From contig JAPNXP010000011.1 of the NCBI GenBank assembly GCA_028753945.1, positions 744,001-808,000 on the forward strand: a DNA stretch of 64,000 nucleotides, written 5' to 3'. The position numbers were made by a program, and so were the translations under genes. The notes beneath the pieces were generated by a model. It was not told where the DNA came from and made no database searches. It was given only the letters and a program-made list of their open reading frames with translations. The DNA is from Hexactinellida sp. DTS-2022 (Eukaryota; Porifera; Hexactinellida). This document shows, in pieces, positions 51,605 to 62,559 of this stretch; position 1 is the stretch's first letter, and every line of letters begins with the position of its first letter.

Positions 51605-52580
51605 TTAGCTCAATCTTCTCCGACCCCCGTAAATAAACGTTCCATTTCCTACAGGCAGCACTAGCGCCCAGGTCTCCAGTTGTCCGGCAGAGTAGTTTCT
51701 CTGCGCTGGACTGAGAGATGAGGAGAAGTAATCAATCGGTCTGAGTTGACCCGTACGTTCATCTTTCTGAGATAATACCCCTGCAATACCATTAACGCTT
51801 GCGTCTGTTTCCACTGTAAAGTTTCTCTCCCAGTTTGGAAATGCCAACATCACCGGTTCCTTGACCAATTGGTCTCGTAACTTGCGAAATGTCCCTTCAC
51901 TATCTACTGACCATTCCCAGCTAGCCCCCCTTTTCAGTCAATCGGTACAGGGGCCCAGCCAACTCTGCCAAATTCGGGATATAGGATCTGTAAAAGTTCA
52001 GGCTCCCGAGGAATCGCTGTAGTTCTTTCACACTAGTAGGTCTAGGAAAGTTTGACAATTTCTCTGCCGCGCTGGTCAAGGGTCTCCTACCGTCTTCAGA
52101 TACTGAGTGCCCAAGGAACTCAACTTTATCATAACCCAGTTGGAATTTTCTAAATTTAATATGAATATTCGCTTGCTTCATTCTTTCCAGGACTTCTTGC
52201 AAGTCCACCAGATGCTGTTCAAATGTCTGCGAAAAAATGATGCAGTAATCTATATAAGACTCCGTATGTTTCAAGCCTTTCAAGGTGCTATCCATCATTC
52301 GTTGGAATGTAGTTTGGGAGTTGACTAGACCAAAGGGCATCACTGTCATCTCATAAAGCCCTCTCGGGGTGTTGAACGCGGTCTTTTCCATGTCGTTATC
52401 TCTAACTGGTACGCACCAATATGCAGAGGAGATATCTATAACGGAGAAGTATTTGTAACCATGTAGCTTATCGAGGATAGACTGGATTTGCGGGATACTG
52501 TATGCATCCTTTTTTGTTACCTCATTGAGTTTTCGGTAGTAAATTGCAAAACGTTGCTTCCAATCCTTTTTGGAAACCAA
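51605..52580 (-). pseudogene. Ty3/gypsy reverse transcriptase and RNase H region
   Basis: RT spans 52580-51921 (FSVIDISSAYWCVPVRDND, VMPFGLVNSQTTFQRMMDS). The catalytic box reads YIDY instead of YIDD/YVDD, so activity is lost. RNase H follows at 51868-51605 (VETDASVNGIAGVLSQKD). A frameshift near 51900 parts them. Confidence 0.88.
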
Positions 52581-52658
52581 AACTACATTACTAGACCATG
52601 GTGAGTTTGACGGTCTACATAGTCCTTGTTCTAATAACTCGTCCAGTTGCCGGTTTAT

Positions 52659-53318
52659 TTATTCCTCCCATCTGGGCGGGAGTCTACGTGGTCGATTCTT
52701 CACCGGCTGGGATTCCCCAATATCAATCGCATGTTGACACAAATTTGTCCGTCCTGGTCTCTCGTAGAAAATCGAATCATATTCTTCAACTAACCAGGTA
52801 AGTTTTCCCCATTGATTGGGCGTGAGTTTTGGATCAATGACTGGTTTACTTGTGCTTGTCGCTCGCTCTATGCTCAATACCTGTTTTGCTGTCTTTGCCC
52901 TTTCTAGGGGATCACTTCCGGTAGCTTTAGCAAAGATTAGTATTTTCGCATTCCCAAGGCCGACTGTACCCCTAGACCAGTCAAACCTTACACAACCAAA
53001 AAGCTGCATAAACTGCCGTCCCAGCAACAATGCTTGTCCATCCCCTTCCAGTACTTGAATTCTTGACACCTTTGAACTCTCGTTAGTAATCTTGATAGGG
53101 GCTTCCACATACCCTATTACTCGTACAGGCATATTGCACACCCCGAACACCTGACTCCTTGACGGCATTAACTTGTGTCCCAATTTTAGTTCTCGCATGG
53201 TACCGACGTCCATTACGTTCACTTTAGCTCCTGTATCGAGAAGAGCTCGAGTTGGAATTCCATTAACCTTAACAGAAACTGTTGCAGATCGTTCGTCCCA
53301 ATTTTCTTCGCCCTCCAC
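52659..53318 (-). pseudogene. Ty3/gypsy protease region
   Basis: Aspartic protease motif LLDTGAKVNVMD and the later LLLGRQFM turn, followed by the linker to RT (CQHAIDIGE, PVKNRPRRLPP). Frame ends before RT. Confidence 0.82.
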
Positions 53319-53404
53319 ACAGAATACCTGTTTCGACCTTGATTTTCCCCCTTTTCATTGAATCTGTATTGATAGGCGTTGTGACCACGACGGCCTCATT
53401 TGCT

Positions 53405-54021
53405 ACAGGTTCTATCAGGACAAAATCTCCACAGATGACCCACTTTACCACAGGTATAAGTTATCACTTGCTAGCTTGTTTAGAGCTGGCTCTTTGAAAG
53501 GTTGTTGCCGATCGTTGTCTACCTTGTGACCTTACTTGATAGACCTCTTCTTCGATTCCTTTCCGATCTTCGTCCTTGACTTGCGCAGGAGGACTATAAT
53601 CCTCAACTGTCCGTATATCGGTAACAATATTAAGACGGGTTCCGTGTTCTAAACTCATGCCCTTTTTTAGAAGAGTAGCTTGAACTAGTGTAACAAATTC
53701 TCTAACTTCCTTTTCTGTACACTCCTCCATCGTTTAGATCCAGGCTTTGATCACTGACTGTGTTTCTTGTGGGAGTTCACCTATTAGAGCGGCACATGCT
53801 GCCCGTTTGCTCAACCCTGCCCGCATCGCTTGCTTTAACAATTGATCGAAAAATACTTCTATTCGAACGCCTCTCGCCCATTGGGTTTTCCTAAATTCAT
53901 CAATAGGTTGATCAAGACTGTCGGACATCAGTTCGAAAGCTTCCTTGAGCGTATTCTCTCTAATAGCCTGTAGTGCAATTGATCTCTCATAATCGTTGCG
54001 ACACACAAAAGAGGGTAGCAT
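53405..54021 (-). pseudogene. Ty3/gypsy gag region with degenerate zinc knuckle
   Basis: Frames 54021-53734 and 53730-53464 match the gag at 60.3 kb (LPSFVC, TQWARGVRIEVFFDQLL against its TDWAQGEEIYVFFYRLK). A nucleocapsid knuckle TYTCGKVGHLWRFC at 53410-53460 has lost its first Cys. Confidence 0.75.
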
Positions 54022-54162
54022 TTGGATAGCTACTTTTCAGTAGAGTTTGAAACTAGTGCGCTAGTCGCCGCCAGAAATAACGGCATCCAATCTTCTATCC
54101 TTTGACCATCTACTAAGGGCGGTATGGAAATGTTCAAGGGTGATGACACTAAATTGTTTTTA

Positions 54163-54314
54163 TGTGACGATTGTATAAGTTTAGTCAGATAATAAGAAAA
54201 ACAATTTTAAGTGAAGTGCATAACAAACTAACTACTTGTGTGGTATACTACTTTATATACTATGAGTATATGATGTTATAGAACTAAGAACCATGGATTA
54301 ACATATCTGTTACA
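54163..54314 (-). repeat. Ty3/gypsy 5' LTR
   Basis: 152 bp partner of 49661-49811; the TG/CA ends and the atag duplication are intact. Confidence 0.95.
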
Positions 54315-54393
54315 ATAGTGATATATGGATATAGTGATAATTTTACCGCTTCAGGTGTGTCCCCTCGCAAATCCCATATAATTTTATTGGTTA

Positions 54394-55298
54394 CGAGCCC
54401 TTCGGTCTCGGTCGCTTTGCGACAGATCGGTGCTACGCACCTTAAGTTAACGGCCGCTACGCGGCCTTACTCCTCACTAAACAATTGATTACATATTTTG
54501 TGTAAACAACAACAATAAATATTCATATTATAAATTTATAGGCGCGAAATTCGTGTCCAGCATACTTGTTTACCTATAATACCCGTTGAAAGCTAACTTC
54601 TAGGTTGATTTGGAATTTCATCAATTTGTTTACCTGTTTGTGTAAACAACAACAACAAATATTAATATTATAAATTTATAAATGCGAAATTCGTGTTCAG
54701 CATACTTGCTTACCTATAATACCCGTTGAAAGCTAACTTCTAGGTTGATTTTGAATTTTCATTAATTTGTTTACCTATTTTGTGTAAACAACAACAACAA
54801 ATATTAATATGAGAAATTTATAAACGCGAAATTCGTGTTCGGCATACTTGTTTACCTATAATACCCGTTGAAAGCTAACTTCTAGGTTGATTTTGAATTT
54901 TCATTAATTTGTTTACCTATTTTGTGTAAACAACAACAACAAATATTAAGATGAGAAATTTATAAACGCGAAATTCGTGTTCGGCATACTTGTTTACCTA
55001 TAATACCCGTTGAAAGCTAACTTCTAGGTTGATTTTGAATTTTCGTTAATTTGTTTACCTATTTTGTGTAAACAACAACAACAAATATTAATATGAGAAA
55101 TTTATAAACGCGAAATTCGTGTTCAGCATACTTGTTTACCCCTTATAACTTTTGTTTACCAATTATAACATTTGAAAGTTAGTTTATATCTCATATATAA
55201 ATGCGGTTTCTATTCCCCCATCACTTTAATACAATCCGGACAAACAAACACACACACACACACACAAACACACAACAATCGAGATTTAATAATATAGA
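54394..55298 (-). mobile_element. Helitron-like non-autonomous element, 905 bp
   Basis: On the minus strand it runs from TCTATATTATTAAATCTCG (55298) to CCGAAGGGCTCG (54394), with five internal repeat units and the GC hairpin block at 54394-54475. The unoccupied A|T target is readable at 25623/25624. Confidence 0.87.
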
Positions 55299-55811
55299 TA
55301 TTGATATCATTATTGGATATAGTGATAATTTGTGCACAGAAAATACAAGAATATTGGATTTTTTACCTTCCTACTTTTACAGTATAAATATCGTTACCAG
55401 TTGAATTCGATGAGGAATTTGATTATACTTATGGGAATATAAGTATTAACAATATTAGATGTAGTGATACAGTGCATGTATCATGTAGTAATATAATTAA
55501 TAATATACTAATATATTGGATATAGTCAGGGCCGTCGAGAGGGGGGGGTAGGCGGGTTAATTACCCCGGGGCCCGGGGCCCGAGGGGGCCCGAGAAATTC
55601 TGTCTGTGAAGGTATACATGGGCTTTATAGGCTCTATTAGGTAGACAAGTCAAGGTAAATACAGACATCGCTGGGTAGAGTAATACCTTGGTTATTTAAT
55701 CCTTCCTAGAAACCCGGTCCTGACTTACTTTGTAACAGTTATATAATTTTCCATAACTAACTCAGGTACGGGATCCGATCCAAACGACAGCCACGCGTAA
55801 ATAGGCTAACA

Positions 55812-56407
55812 CAGGCTTTTACCCAGGAAAATCTTTCTCCGCGCCTAGATTAAGTTTGAGCTCGCTCACAAGCGCCTAAAATACTCAATTTGTATAACGC
55901 TATGGTAGCACCTCTCGATTTTCGAGCACCTAAAAATTTTTCTTTCAAAATTAAGCGCCTAGACAGGGCCGTAGGAGCAGGTGAGGCAGGTGCGGCAATG
56001 GCCGCACCAATAATTTTAGTGACCACACAAATATTCGGGAACATATTTAAGTCACCGACAACTATAGGAGCGGCATAATGGTATTGGTAAACACAACTGC
56101 GTGCTGCTGCCACCGCCAAACTGTTCGTAACCATTATTATAATATCGTATTTGTAACCATTAGATTCTTTTCCAAGTAGCAACTCTTGCTACTCTTCAAT
56201 AAAGACTATATAATTTTATTAGTATTATTGAATTTATGAATTTCCCTTAGTGGAGTAACTAAAAACATAGAGTCTAAGCGCGTATAAAGAAGAAAAGATT
56301 CATGTATGTATATAATAAATATGGTTACGTCACTGTGCCGCACCAATAAATGTTGGCGTGCTACGGGCCTGCTAGAGGCGCGTCGCGCACGCCTGGATGA
56401 TAACCTG
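55812..56407. mobile_element. middle hAT MITE of the nest
   Basis: Ends CAGGCTTTTACCCAGG and CCTGGATGATAACCTG, duplication gctaaca. Sister of the element at 265-449 (shares agtttgagctcgctcac in inverse orientation). Confidence 0.82.
55964..56371. mobile_element. inner hAT MITE of the nest
   Basis: Ends CAGGGCCGTAGGAGC and GTGCTACGGGCCTG; ggtgcggcaatggccgcacc palindrome inside. Confidence 0.78.
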
Positions 56408-56770
56408 GCTAACAACCTTTTTGTTTCTTTCACTGTTTAGAACAATAAGTCACAAACTGTGATGTCCTCTTATTAACATAAATCTGGTGCCAAAATAAAT
56501 TGTATATCATAAACTCTATAGCTATATAGCTAAAGGTTATTTGAAAATTCCTAAAAATATGAGTAAATAGGATTTAATTTATTTAATAATTAAAATATAT
56601 ATAATACGAATGCGATAGTTTGCGTTTAGTTTATTCACTTCACGATAACGGAAAAAAATATCAGAGGGGGCCCGAACCCAAAATTTTGACCCGGGGCCCG
56701 CTCGCGCTCTCGACGGCCCTGGATCATATAGTGATAATTTGGCCAAAAATCCTATGTCCCCACTCCCCAC

Positions 56771-57508
56771 CATTATCACTAAATCTATTATGTCTGTATT
56801 CGACTGGAATCATGTAAAATCAGACTTCGGGGATTAAATCGAAATCACCTAAATGGTAACCGGCGCAACCCTAATGTTTTGCACACAAACTGCATTTAAA
56901 TTTGAGAAACACACTACTTTATACCAGTTCTCACACTGTTGGAATATCAGCACTGGCCTAGTCAAGAACAACACAGAAACATAGAGAACGTTTGAACAAG
57001 TTTCTCAGAACGTTTTTCGGACATTCTAAAAACCGTAACTTACATAAAAGGGAAAGGATACTGAAAGGCATTTCGAGAGATGCTAGTAAATGGAGTCAGT
57101 AGGCTACAGGAAATGAATCACAGGAAATTCAATGATGTCACCAAAAAGCATGCTTATTAGCTTTCCGATATCCAAAGTATTCTAAATGAGCTGTAGGGTT
57201 CAAGATTGTTAACCTCCTTGGAATGGCCATTGCCTAATGGTATGTTGAGCTAGCCAGTCATCTGTGGACGACTGCGTAGTTTAATCTGCAAACTTCGAGG
57301 AACACCTAAAGAATCTGGTAGTTTCTTCGAAAGGATGAATCATTCAAATATCCAGTTAAAGTTAATAGCTGACAAGTTCCATTTCACTTTTAACTTTTAA
57401 GGTTGATTTTCTTGGCATCGTATGACTTATGTCAGGTAGAGACCTACAGCGTAGTTACACTTTAGAGTGTAAATACATAACCAGTATAGAGTAAGCATTA
57501 GTTATCTA
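56771..57508. other. no gene recognised
   Basis: About 740 bp of apparently unique sequence with many stops in all frames and no repeat that I could identify. Confidence 0.4.
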
Positions 57509-57930
57509 TATGTTATGTCGATTTTGTCAAATAGTCGATTTTGAAAAATCAACATACAAACTTAAGTTTAATTTGTAAAATAGTTGATTTTATAAAATCG
57601 ACGTTTCAGAATGTCGATTTTATAAAATCAACATTTATAATTAGTTGATTTTGTAAAATCGAAATTTCAGATTGTCGATTTTACAAAATCAACTAATAAA
57701 AAATGTTGATTTTATAAAATCGACATATTTTATTCGTTGATTTTGCAAAAGCACCCTGGATATTTTTTCTTTCTGGTAAAAAAAATTCATTTTGGTAAAG
57801 AAATTTCTTCATACAAGTCGGTATATACTTGGATGAAGCGAATTCTGAACAAAATAGAATAAAACCGAGGCATATCCGAGTAATATAGCCAAAGTCGAAC
57901 ACTTGTTTTTGTTCCGTTGATTCGAGGTAT

Positions 57931-59494
57931 TAAAAAGTCCAGTGCGCATGCGCATGAGACCCAGTGTGCATGCACATTAACCCCAGTGCGCATGCGCATT
58001 AACCCCAGTGCGCATGCGGATTAGGCTCAACACGCATCGCACGCGTCTAGTGTCATTCCATTTGGTATAGTACGTATTAATTCTTTTTTGATTTCTTTTC
58101 CTATTTCGAAAACCTGCCCAGGATAAGGAAATGAACTCATTATTAGAAAAAGATTTCTCAACTATGAATGTAGAAACGTTAAGGAAACTCATCTCTTGGA
58201 TTGTCCACTGCCAATTAGGTTCGTTACTTTATTCTTAAATTATCTCATTTATTGAAAGTCAAGGCCCGACCCCCAAGTTGAATAAGGCTGAACCCTCACC
58301 TTCCAAAAAAAACAAGTTTAATTTTTTTATTGCATATTTAGCAATCTCTATAATTCACTGAAAATTTAATTCAAAAATTCCAATTACTAGGAATTATTAA
58401 CACCGGAAGTACATTATGCTCCATATAAATGTATTAATTTTAGAAATCATTTTGAAAGCAAAATACTTGCGACTTGCGCCAGGCTCCAAAAAAATCTCAT
58501 CAAGTATTTGCTGTTATATGTATTTAGCATATTTATTCAGTAGAAAGAGAAAGCTCTAAATACGTTTCAAATTCAATACAATAATACAATTTTACACGCA
58601 ACAAAACTATTGTTATTTAATATCATCTTCATTTTGTTCTTAGTTGGTTCACTACATACAGTTCGTTACAACATGCGAGATTATAAGTCTGAAAATTATA
58701 TAAATTTAGTTGTCTTCGCGCTGTTTGGATAATCGACGTTTTATTGAAGATCTAATAATTACCTGTTGTAGAAGTCCCCTAGACTTGTAATTCCAATCAT
58801 AGGCGCCAAGTTTGGGGTTTGGGGGGGGGGGGGGGGTGGGAGCAACATCCGGACCTGTCGGTCGATTTAATTTTTATATGAAAGTGGTCCTTTTGATCGA
58901 CCAAGGGATGATAGAAGGTGAGAATCACGTTTGTTACTCAATATTTCCTGATTTTGTTTCTAAAGAAAGAAATCTGGAAATATTTAGTAAAGATCCCAGT
59001 GGCCCCCCCCCCCAGACCCCCCCAAGTGGCTCCCCCATCTTTGATTATATTTTCCAAAACTTGACGCCTATGATTCCAATGAGGTAATCTTGTCATCAGA
59101 TATTTCAGGATTAAGAGCATTTATGGTAGGATTTGAAACGTGCAAATCACAGAACGTTAGTTTTTCAGCCATCTTGTAACTTGGTAAGTTCGTTAGACCC
59201 AGAATTTCGAATAGTTTATTAAATTATTTTACATATATATATATTATACACACAAATTATTGGCCTATTAAAAAGGATGACTTGGGGTCATTGGTATAAG
59301 TAGAAAACAGCCATTTTCAGTTTTAGTCTCACATTCCAGGCCAACCGCAATTTTAATGCGGATGCACACTGGAGTTAATGCGCATGCGCACTGGGGTTAA
59401 TTAATGTGCATGCACACTGGGGTTAATGCGCATGCGCACTGGGGTTAATGCGCATGCACACTGGGTCTCATGCGCATGCGCACTGGACTTTTTA
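57931..59494. repeat. inverted GCGCATGCGC arrays and the DNA between them
   Basis: Left array 57937-58020 and right array 59355-59487 are inverted copies made of taaccccagTGCGCATGCGCAt units, bounded by TAAAAAGTCCAGTG and CACTGGACTTTTTA. It may be a separate element inside copy B. Confidence 0.82.
58798..59072. mobile_element. hAT-type MITE, 275 bp
   Basis: Ends CATAGGCGCCAAGTTTGGGG and CCAAAACTTGACGCCTATG; perfect duplication attccaat at 58790-58797 and 59073-59080. Runs of G and C near the ends. Confidence 0.92.
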
Positions 59495-59555
59495 CTATAA
59501 GGTTGATTCATGTTGATTTTGTAAAATCAACATTTGACAAAATCGACATAACATA

Positions 59556-60099
59556 CACTAACCGGCCAAAAGTATTTGAACAGCAATAATTGGTATTCCG
59601 ACATTTGAGGTTATACCAGCATAATAACATTAGATGTTACAAAATGGCTATTTACATGAAACGATGTGTAAAGAATAATAAAACAGCAAAGTTTTCGAAT
59701 TTACATTTTTATGGAGGTGTTAAACTCATTAAATATATAATTAGCTAATTAAATAATTAATTTGTGATCATTAAGATGCAATGTTAATATATTAATTCTG
59801 ATAGCAGATTTGAATTCCACATGGTTAAATTACTCTAAGTGCTTAATTTCAAATCAATCCGAATATTTTCTGCTGTGATACAGCCACATTTCCATTTGTG
59901 CCACTTATGCCACAAGTGGCACGTGGCAGAAAACTTATGCCACTTCGTGAATATAAATCACAATATTTTGTAATTTATATCTATAATAATATATTTATAG
60001 TCATTTCAGAGTAGTTTAGATAGCCGTTAATAAGTTACCGGAGAAGTAATGTGTCTGCATTAGAATCCCTAATGTTCAAATACTTTTGGCTGGTTAGTG
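59556..60099. mobile_element. Tc1/mariner-like MITE, 544 bp
   Basis: Ends CACTAACCGGCCAAAAGTAT and ATACTTTTGGCTGGTTAGTG, 27-bp inverted repeats with one mismatch, between TA dinucleotides. The interior has no transposase. The left TA is also the last two bases of copy B's right end. Confidence 0.9.
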
Positions 60100-60220
60100 T
60101 ATATATAGCATTAAGATTAGTTGTAATTAGCTTTATCTCAAGTTATAATTTATTAAACTCAAGCTTGCTACTATTGCATCAGTTAGTTTCCTTACACAAT
60201 TATAACTTGGCAATTCACAT

Positions 60221-60651
60221 ATGGCAGAAAGGATGAGCGTGCCAGAACTACGCAATGAGGAGCGTATTGAGAAGTGGAAGCCGCTGTTCGACGCAGTCAC
60301 AGCAGGGATCCGAGCGACAGAAGGGGAGGGAAGAAGGCCTTACAGATGTTACCCGCACACATATGCAGATCCTTGGCTGAGAGAGAATTAGTTGTGGAGC
60401 TAGTGGCGGAACAGTTAGAGACTGGAGATATTGAGGCGGCTTTTCAGGTGTTGATCCAAAACTTAGACCCACCCCCTGACCCTCATCGAGCTCTACAAAC
60501 CTTGTGTAGGACAGACTGGGCGCAAGGTGAAGAAATATACGTATTTTTCTATCGACTAAAGAACGCAGGTAATGAAGCTAAGGCCCCAATGCACATGATT
60601 TGTAGCGTATTAGTGGGGCAATTACCCGAACCCGTGAAAATCCGCTATTAA
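60221..60651 (+). pseudogene. Ty3/gypsy gag
   Basis: ATG at 60221 (MAERMSVPELRNEERIEKW), then a frameshift near 60320 to GGKKALQMLPAHICRSLAER and TDWAQGEEIYVFFYRLKNAG. Homologous to the gag of the element at 49661-54314. A stop follows at 60649. Confidence 0.75.
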
Positions 60652-60974
60652 AGATGGCTCAAGAAGGATGAGAATACTGATTGACCATCACCAAGAGTAG
60701 GAGTTTATTCGGCAGGGTAAGTTGTGCTGGCAGAGAAGGGCTATAAACACGACACAGGTTATCGCGATATGGGGTGGATCGCTCTGATGAGAGAACAGGA
60801 AGATAACCCCAGGGACGAAGGATTGGAAACAACACAGGGGTATCACACCAAAGATTCCCAAGAGGGGATATCTTGATGGTACACCAATATCCGCGTAAAG
60901 TTATGACCACCGAAGAAACTACAGTGGAACCACCAAAGGAGATTCCAGGAGCACAACCTCAGGTCCCAAGCCTC

Positions 60975-61165
60975 CAGTAAGCGTTGCCCCAGTTGTAGTG
61001 AGCGAGGTCATGATATCTACCAATGCAAGAGCCGCAAAGAAGAAGTGCTAGTTGCAACGGGTGAGGGGAAGGATTATCCAGAAGCGGCGGTAGTGGTACA
61101 AGTCCAGTTTAGCGGTAAACCGATTGAGGTTATGCTTGATACTGGGGCCCAACCTTCGGTCATCG
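60975..61165 (+). pseudogene. Ty3/gypsy zinc knuckle and protease start
   Basis: RCPSCSERGHDIYQCK is an intact CCHC knuckle (C-x2-C-x4-H-x4-C). MLDTGAQPSVIDK about 40 residues later is the aspartic protease active site. The frame breaks at about 61170. Confidence 0.8.
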
Positions 61166-61426
61166 ATAAGGTACGGTGGAGAGATTGAAGTTAGCATACC
61201 AAATAAAGAATAGCAGAGTATACACTGTTTGGGAGGTTACCGATACGTGTATGCGGTACGATGCAAGTGGAGATAGACATCGGAGGTAGTAGGATTATAA
61301 ACCACCAGGTGGATATCCTGGATACCAGTACGGAAACTGTCATTCTATGGAGAAATTTTCTGGCGCACTTTAGCGAAGTCTGCTTCGACGTTTCAGGGTT
61401 TCAGGATTAAGCTAGATGAGCAGTGA

Positions 61427-62541
61427 TTGGAAACTCGGACGCTACTACAGGGAGGAAAAGCCTTGGAGCTTGCGGAAGTGGTACAAATAGAATCCCCAGG
61501 CGAGCAAGATCAGGTTTTCGATATAGATCCGGAGTTATCCAACGATCAACGAATGGCAACGTGGGCTATACTGAGGAAACACAAAACCGTTTTCGCAGTT
61601 AACCCCAAGTCTCCTACAGAGGTGCACGGAGTTGAACATCGGATAACCCTCGTAGACCATCGTCCAATCAAATACCTCCAATTGAGAGTTTCTCCCCAAA
61701 TTGCAAACTGAGTCTGAAGTCTCTAGACACATGGAAAAATGCTTTCAAATAGGATTATCAAACCGTCGAGTCCCCATGGCCCATGGGGGAGTAGAATTAT
61801 ACTAGTGCGCAAGAAGGACAGATCTCAAAAGTTCGTGGTAGACAATCGCAATCTGAATTCGGCCACGAAGAAAGAAGCATACCCGATGCCGGACCCAAAA
61901 GATATATTTGATTCGCTGAACGCAGCAGTATTTTCTACCCTTGACTGCGCATCAGCCTATTGGAGTATCCCGGTTAGAGAGGAAGATAAGGAACGTACCG
62001 CATTCGTATCAGCTAGGGGACAATTTGAATTCAATAGGATGCCGTTTGGACTGTGTAACTCACAAGCTACATATCAGAGAGCAGTGGATAACACCTTGAG
62101 GGGAATCTCCAATGCAGAAGCATACGTAGATGACACGATTGTGCATTCTATTGACTTCGAGGCACATCTAGGACATCTAAACAGTGTTTTCACTGGTTTA
62201 GGCAGAGCTCTGGAATTCAGCTGAGGGTTGGCAAATGTAGGTTTGCGTATAAGGAGGTAGAGTTCCTCACTTCCTCGGTAATTGGTATCGGAAAAAGTGC
62301 GGTGGCTCTGCCAGCTACACTGTCACGCATAGGGTCCTGGCCCCAAACGAATAACAAGAAGGATATTAGGCGGTTGATGGGATTGATAAATTGGTACCGA
62401 GAGTATGTCCCCGGAATAGCAGAGCTTGCACAGCCATTGCACCGCCTAACATGGAAATATATTCCTTGGGAATGGTCGTCAGAGCGCGAAATTTTTTTCT
62501 CCCAATTGAAGAGTCGGTTGATACAAGAATCTCGAATATAG
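61427..62541 (+). pseudogene. Ty3/gypsy reverse transcriptase
   Basis: The pre-RT linker is at 61427-61711 (EHRITLVDHRPIKYLQLRVS), the fingers/palm at 61739-62224 (LVRKKDRSQKFVVDNRNLNS, FSTLDCASAYWSIPVREEDK, MPFGLCNSQATYQRAVDNTL, and an intact YVDD box in AEAYVDDTIVHS), and the connection region at 62302-62541 (KDIRRLMGLINWYREYVPGI). At least two frameshifts. The catalytic box is preserved, in contrast to the other copy. Confidence 0.88.
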
Positions 62542-62559
62542 GGTAATTCGGCCCTGACT

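Larger units (their letters stand above)
49661..54314 (-). mobile_element. Ty3/gypsy LTR retrotransposon, 4.65 kb, decayed
   Basis: The two LTRs (151 and 152 bp, seven substitutions and one indel by eye) begin TG and end CA. The flanking duplication is atag at 49657-49660 and 54315-54318. A polypurine tract (AAAGGGAGGTGA on the minus strand) lies directly before the 3' LTR at 49812-49823. The order on the minus strand is gag, protease, reverse transcriptase, RNase H, integrase. All reading frames are broken, so it is not autonomous. Confidence 0.95.
55527..56721. mobile_element. outer hAT-like element of a three-layer nest, 1195 bp
   Basis: Ends CAGGGCCGTCGAGAG and CTCTCGACGGCCCTG are exact inverted repeats, with ccccggggcccgagggggcc just inside. 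Removing the inner elements leaves about 0.6 kb. The target duplication is unclear. Confidence 0.85.
48880..56770 (+). repeat. 'atatagtgataatttgg' repeat, copy 2, stretched by insertions
   Basis: Surviving pieces: about 48880-48899, 49648-49660, 54319-54393, 55299-55526 and 56722-56770. They match copy 1 at 25525-26375 in order. The gaps are filled by a hAT MITE, a Ty3/gypsy element, a Helitron-like element and a nested hAT group. Confidence 0.78.
57509..59555. mobile_element. palindrome-rich DNA element, copy B, 2.05 kb
   Basis: Left TATGTTATGTCGATTTTGTC and right GACAAAATCGACATAACATA are exact inverted ends shared with copy A (34911-35435). Subterminal gTTGATTTTAtAAAATCGAc palindromes fill 57530-57745. 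The interior 57931-59494 is itself bounded by inverted arrays. No transposase frame is left. Confidence 0.82.

Noticed and set aside
59700..60240. A 5' LTR for the second Ty3/gypsy element
   Set aside because: This stretch is mostly the mariner-like MITE; no partner copy exists within the window.
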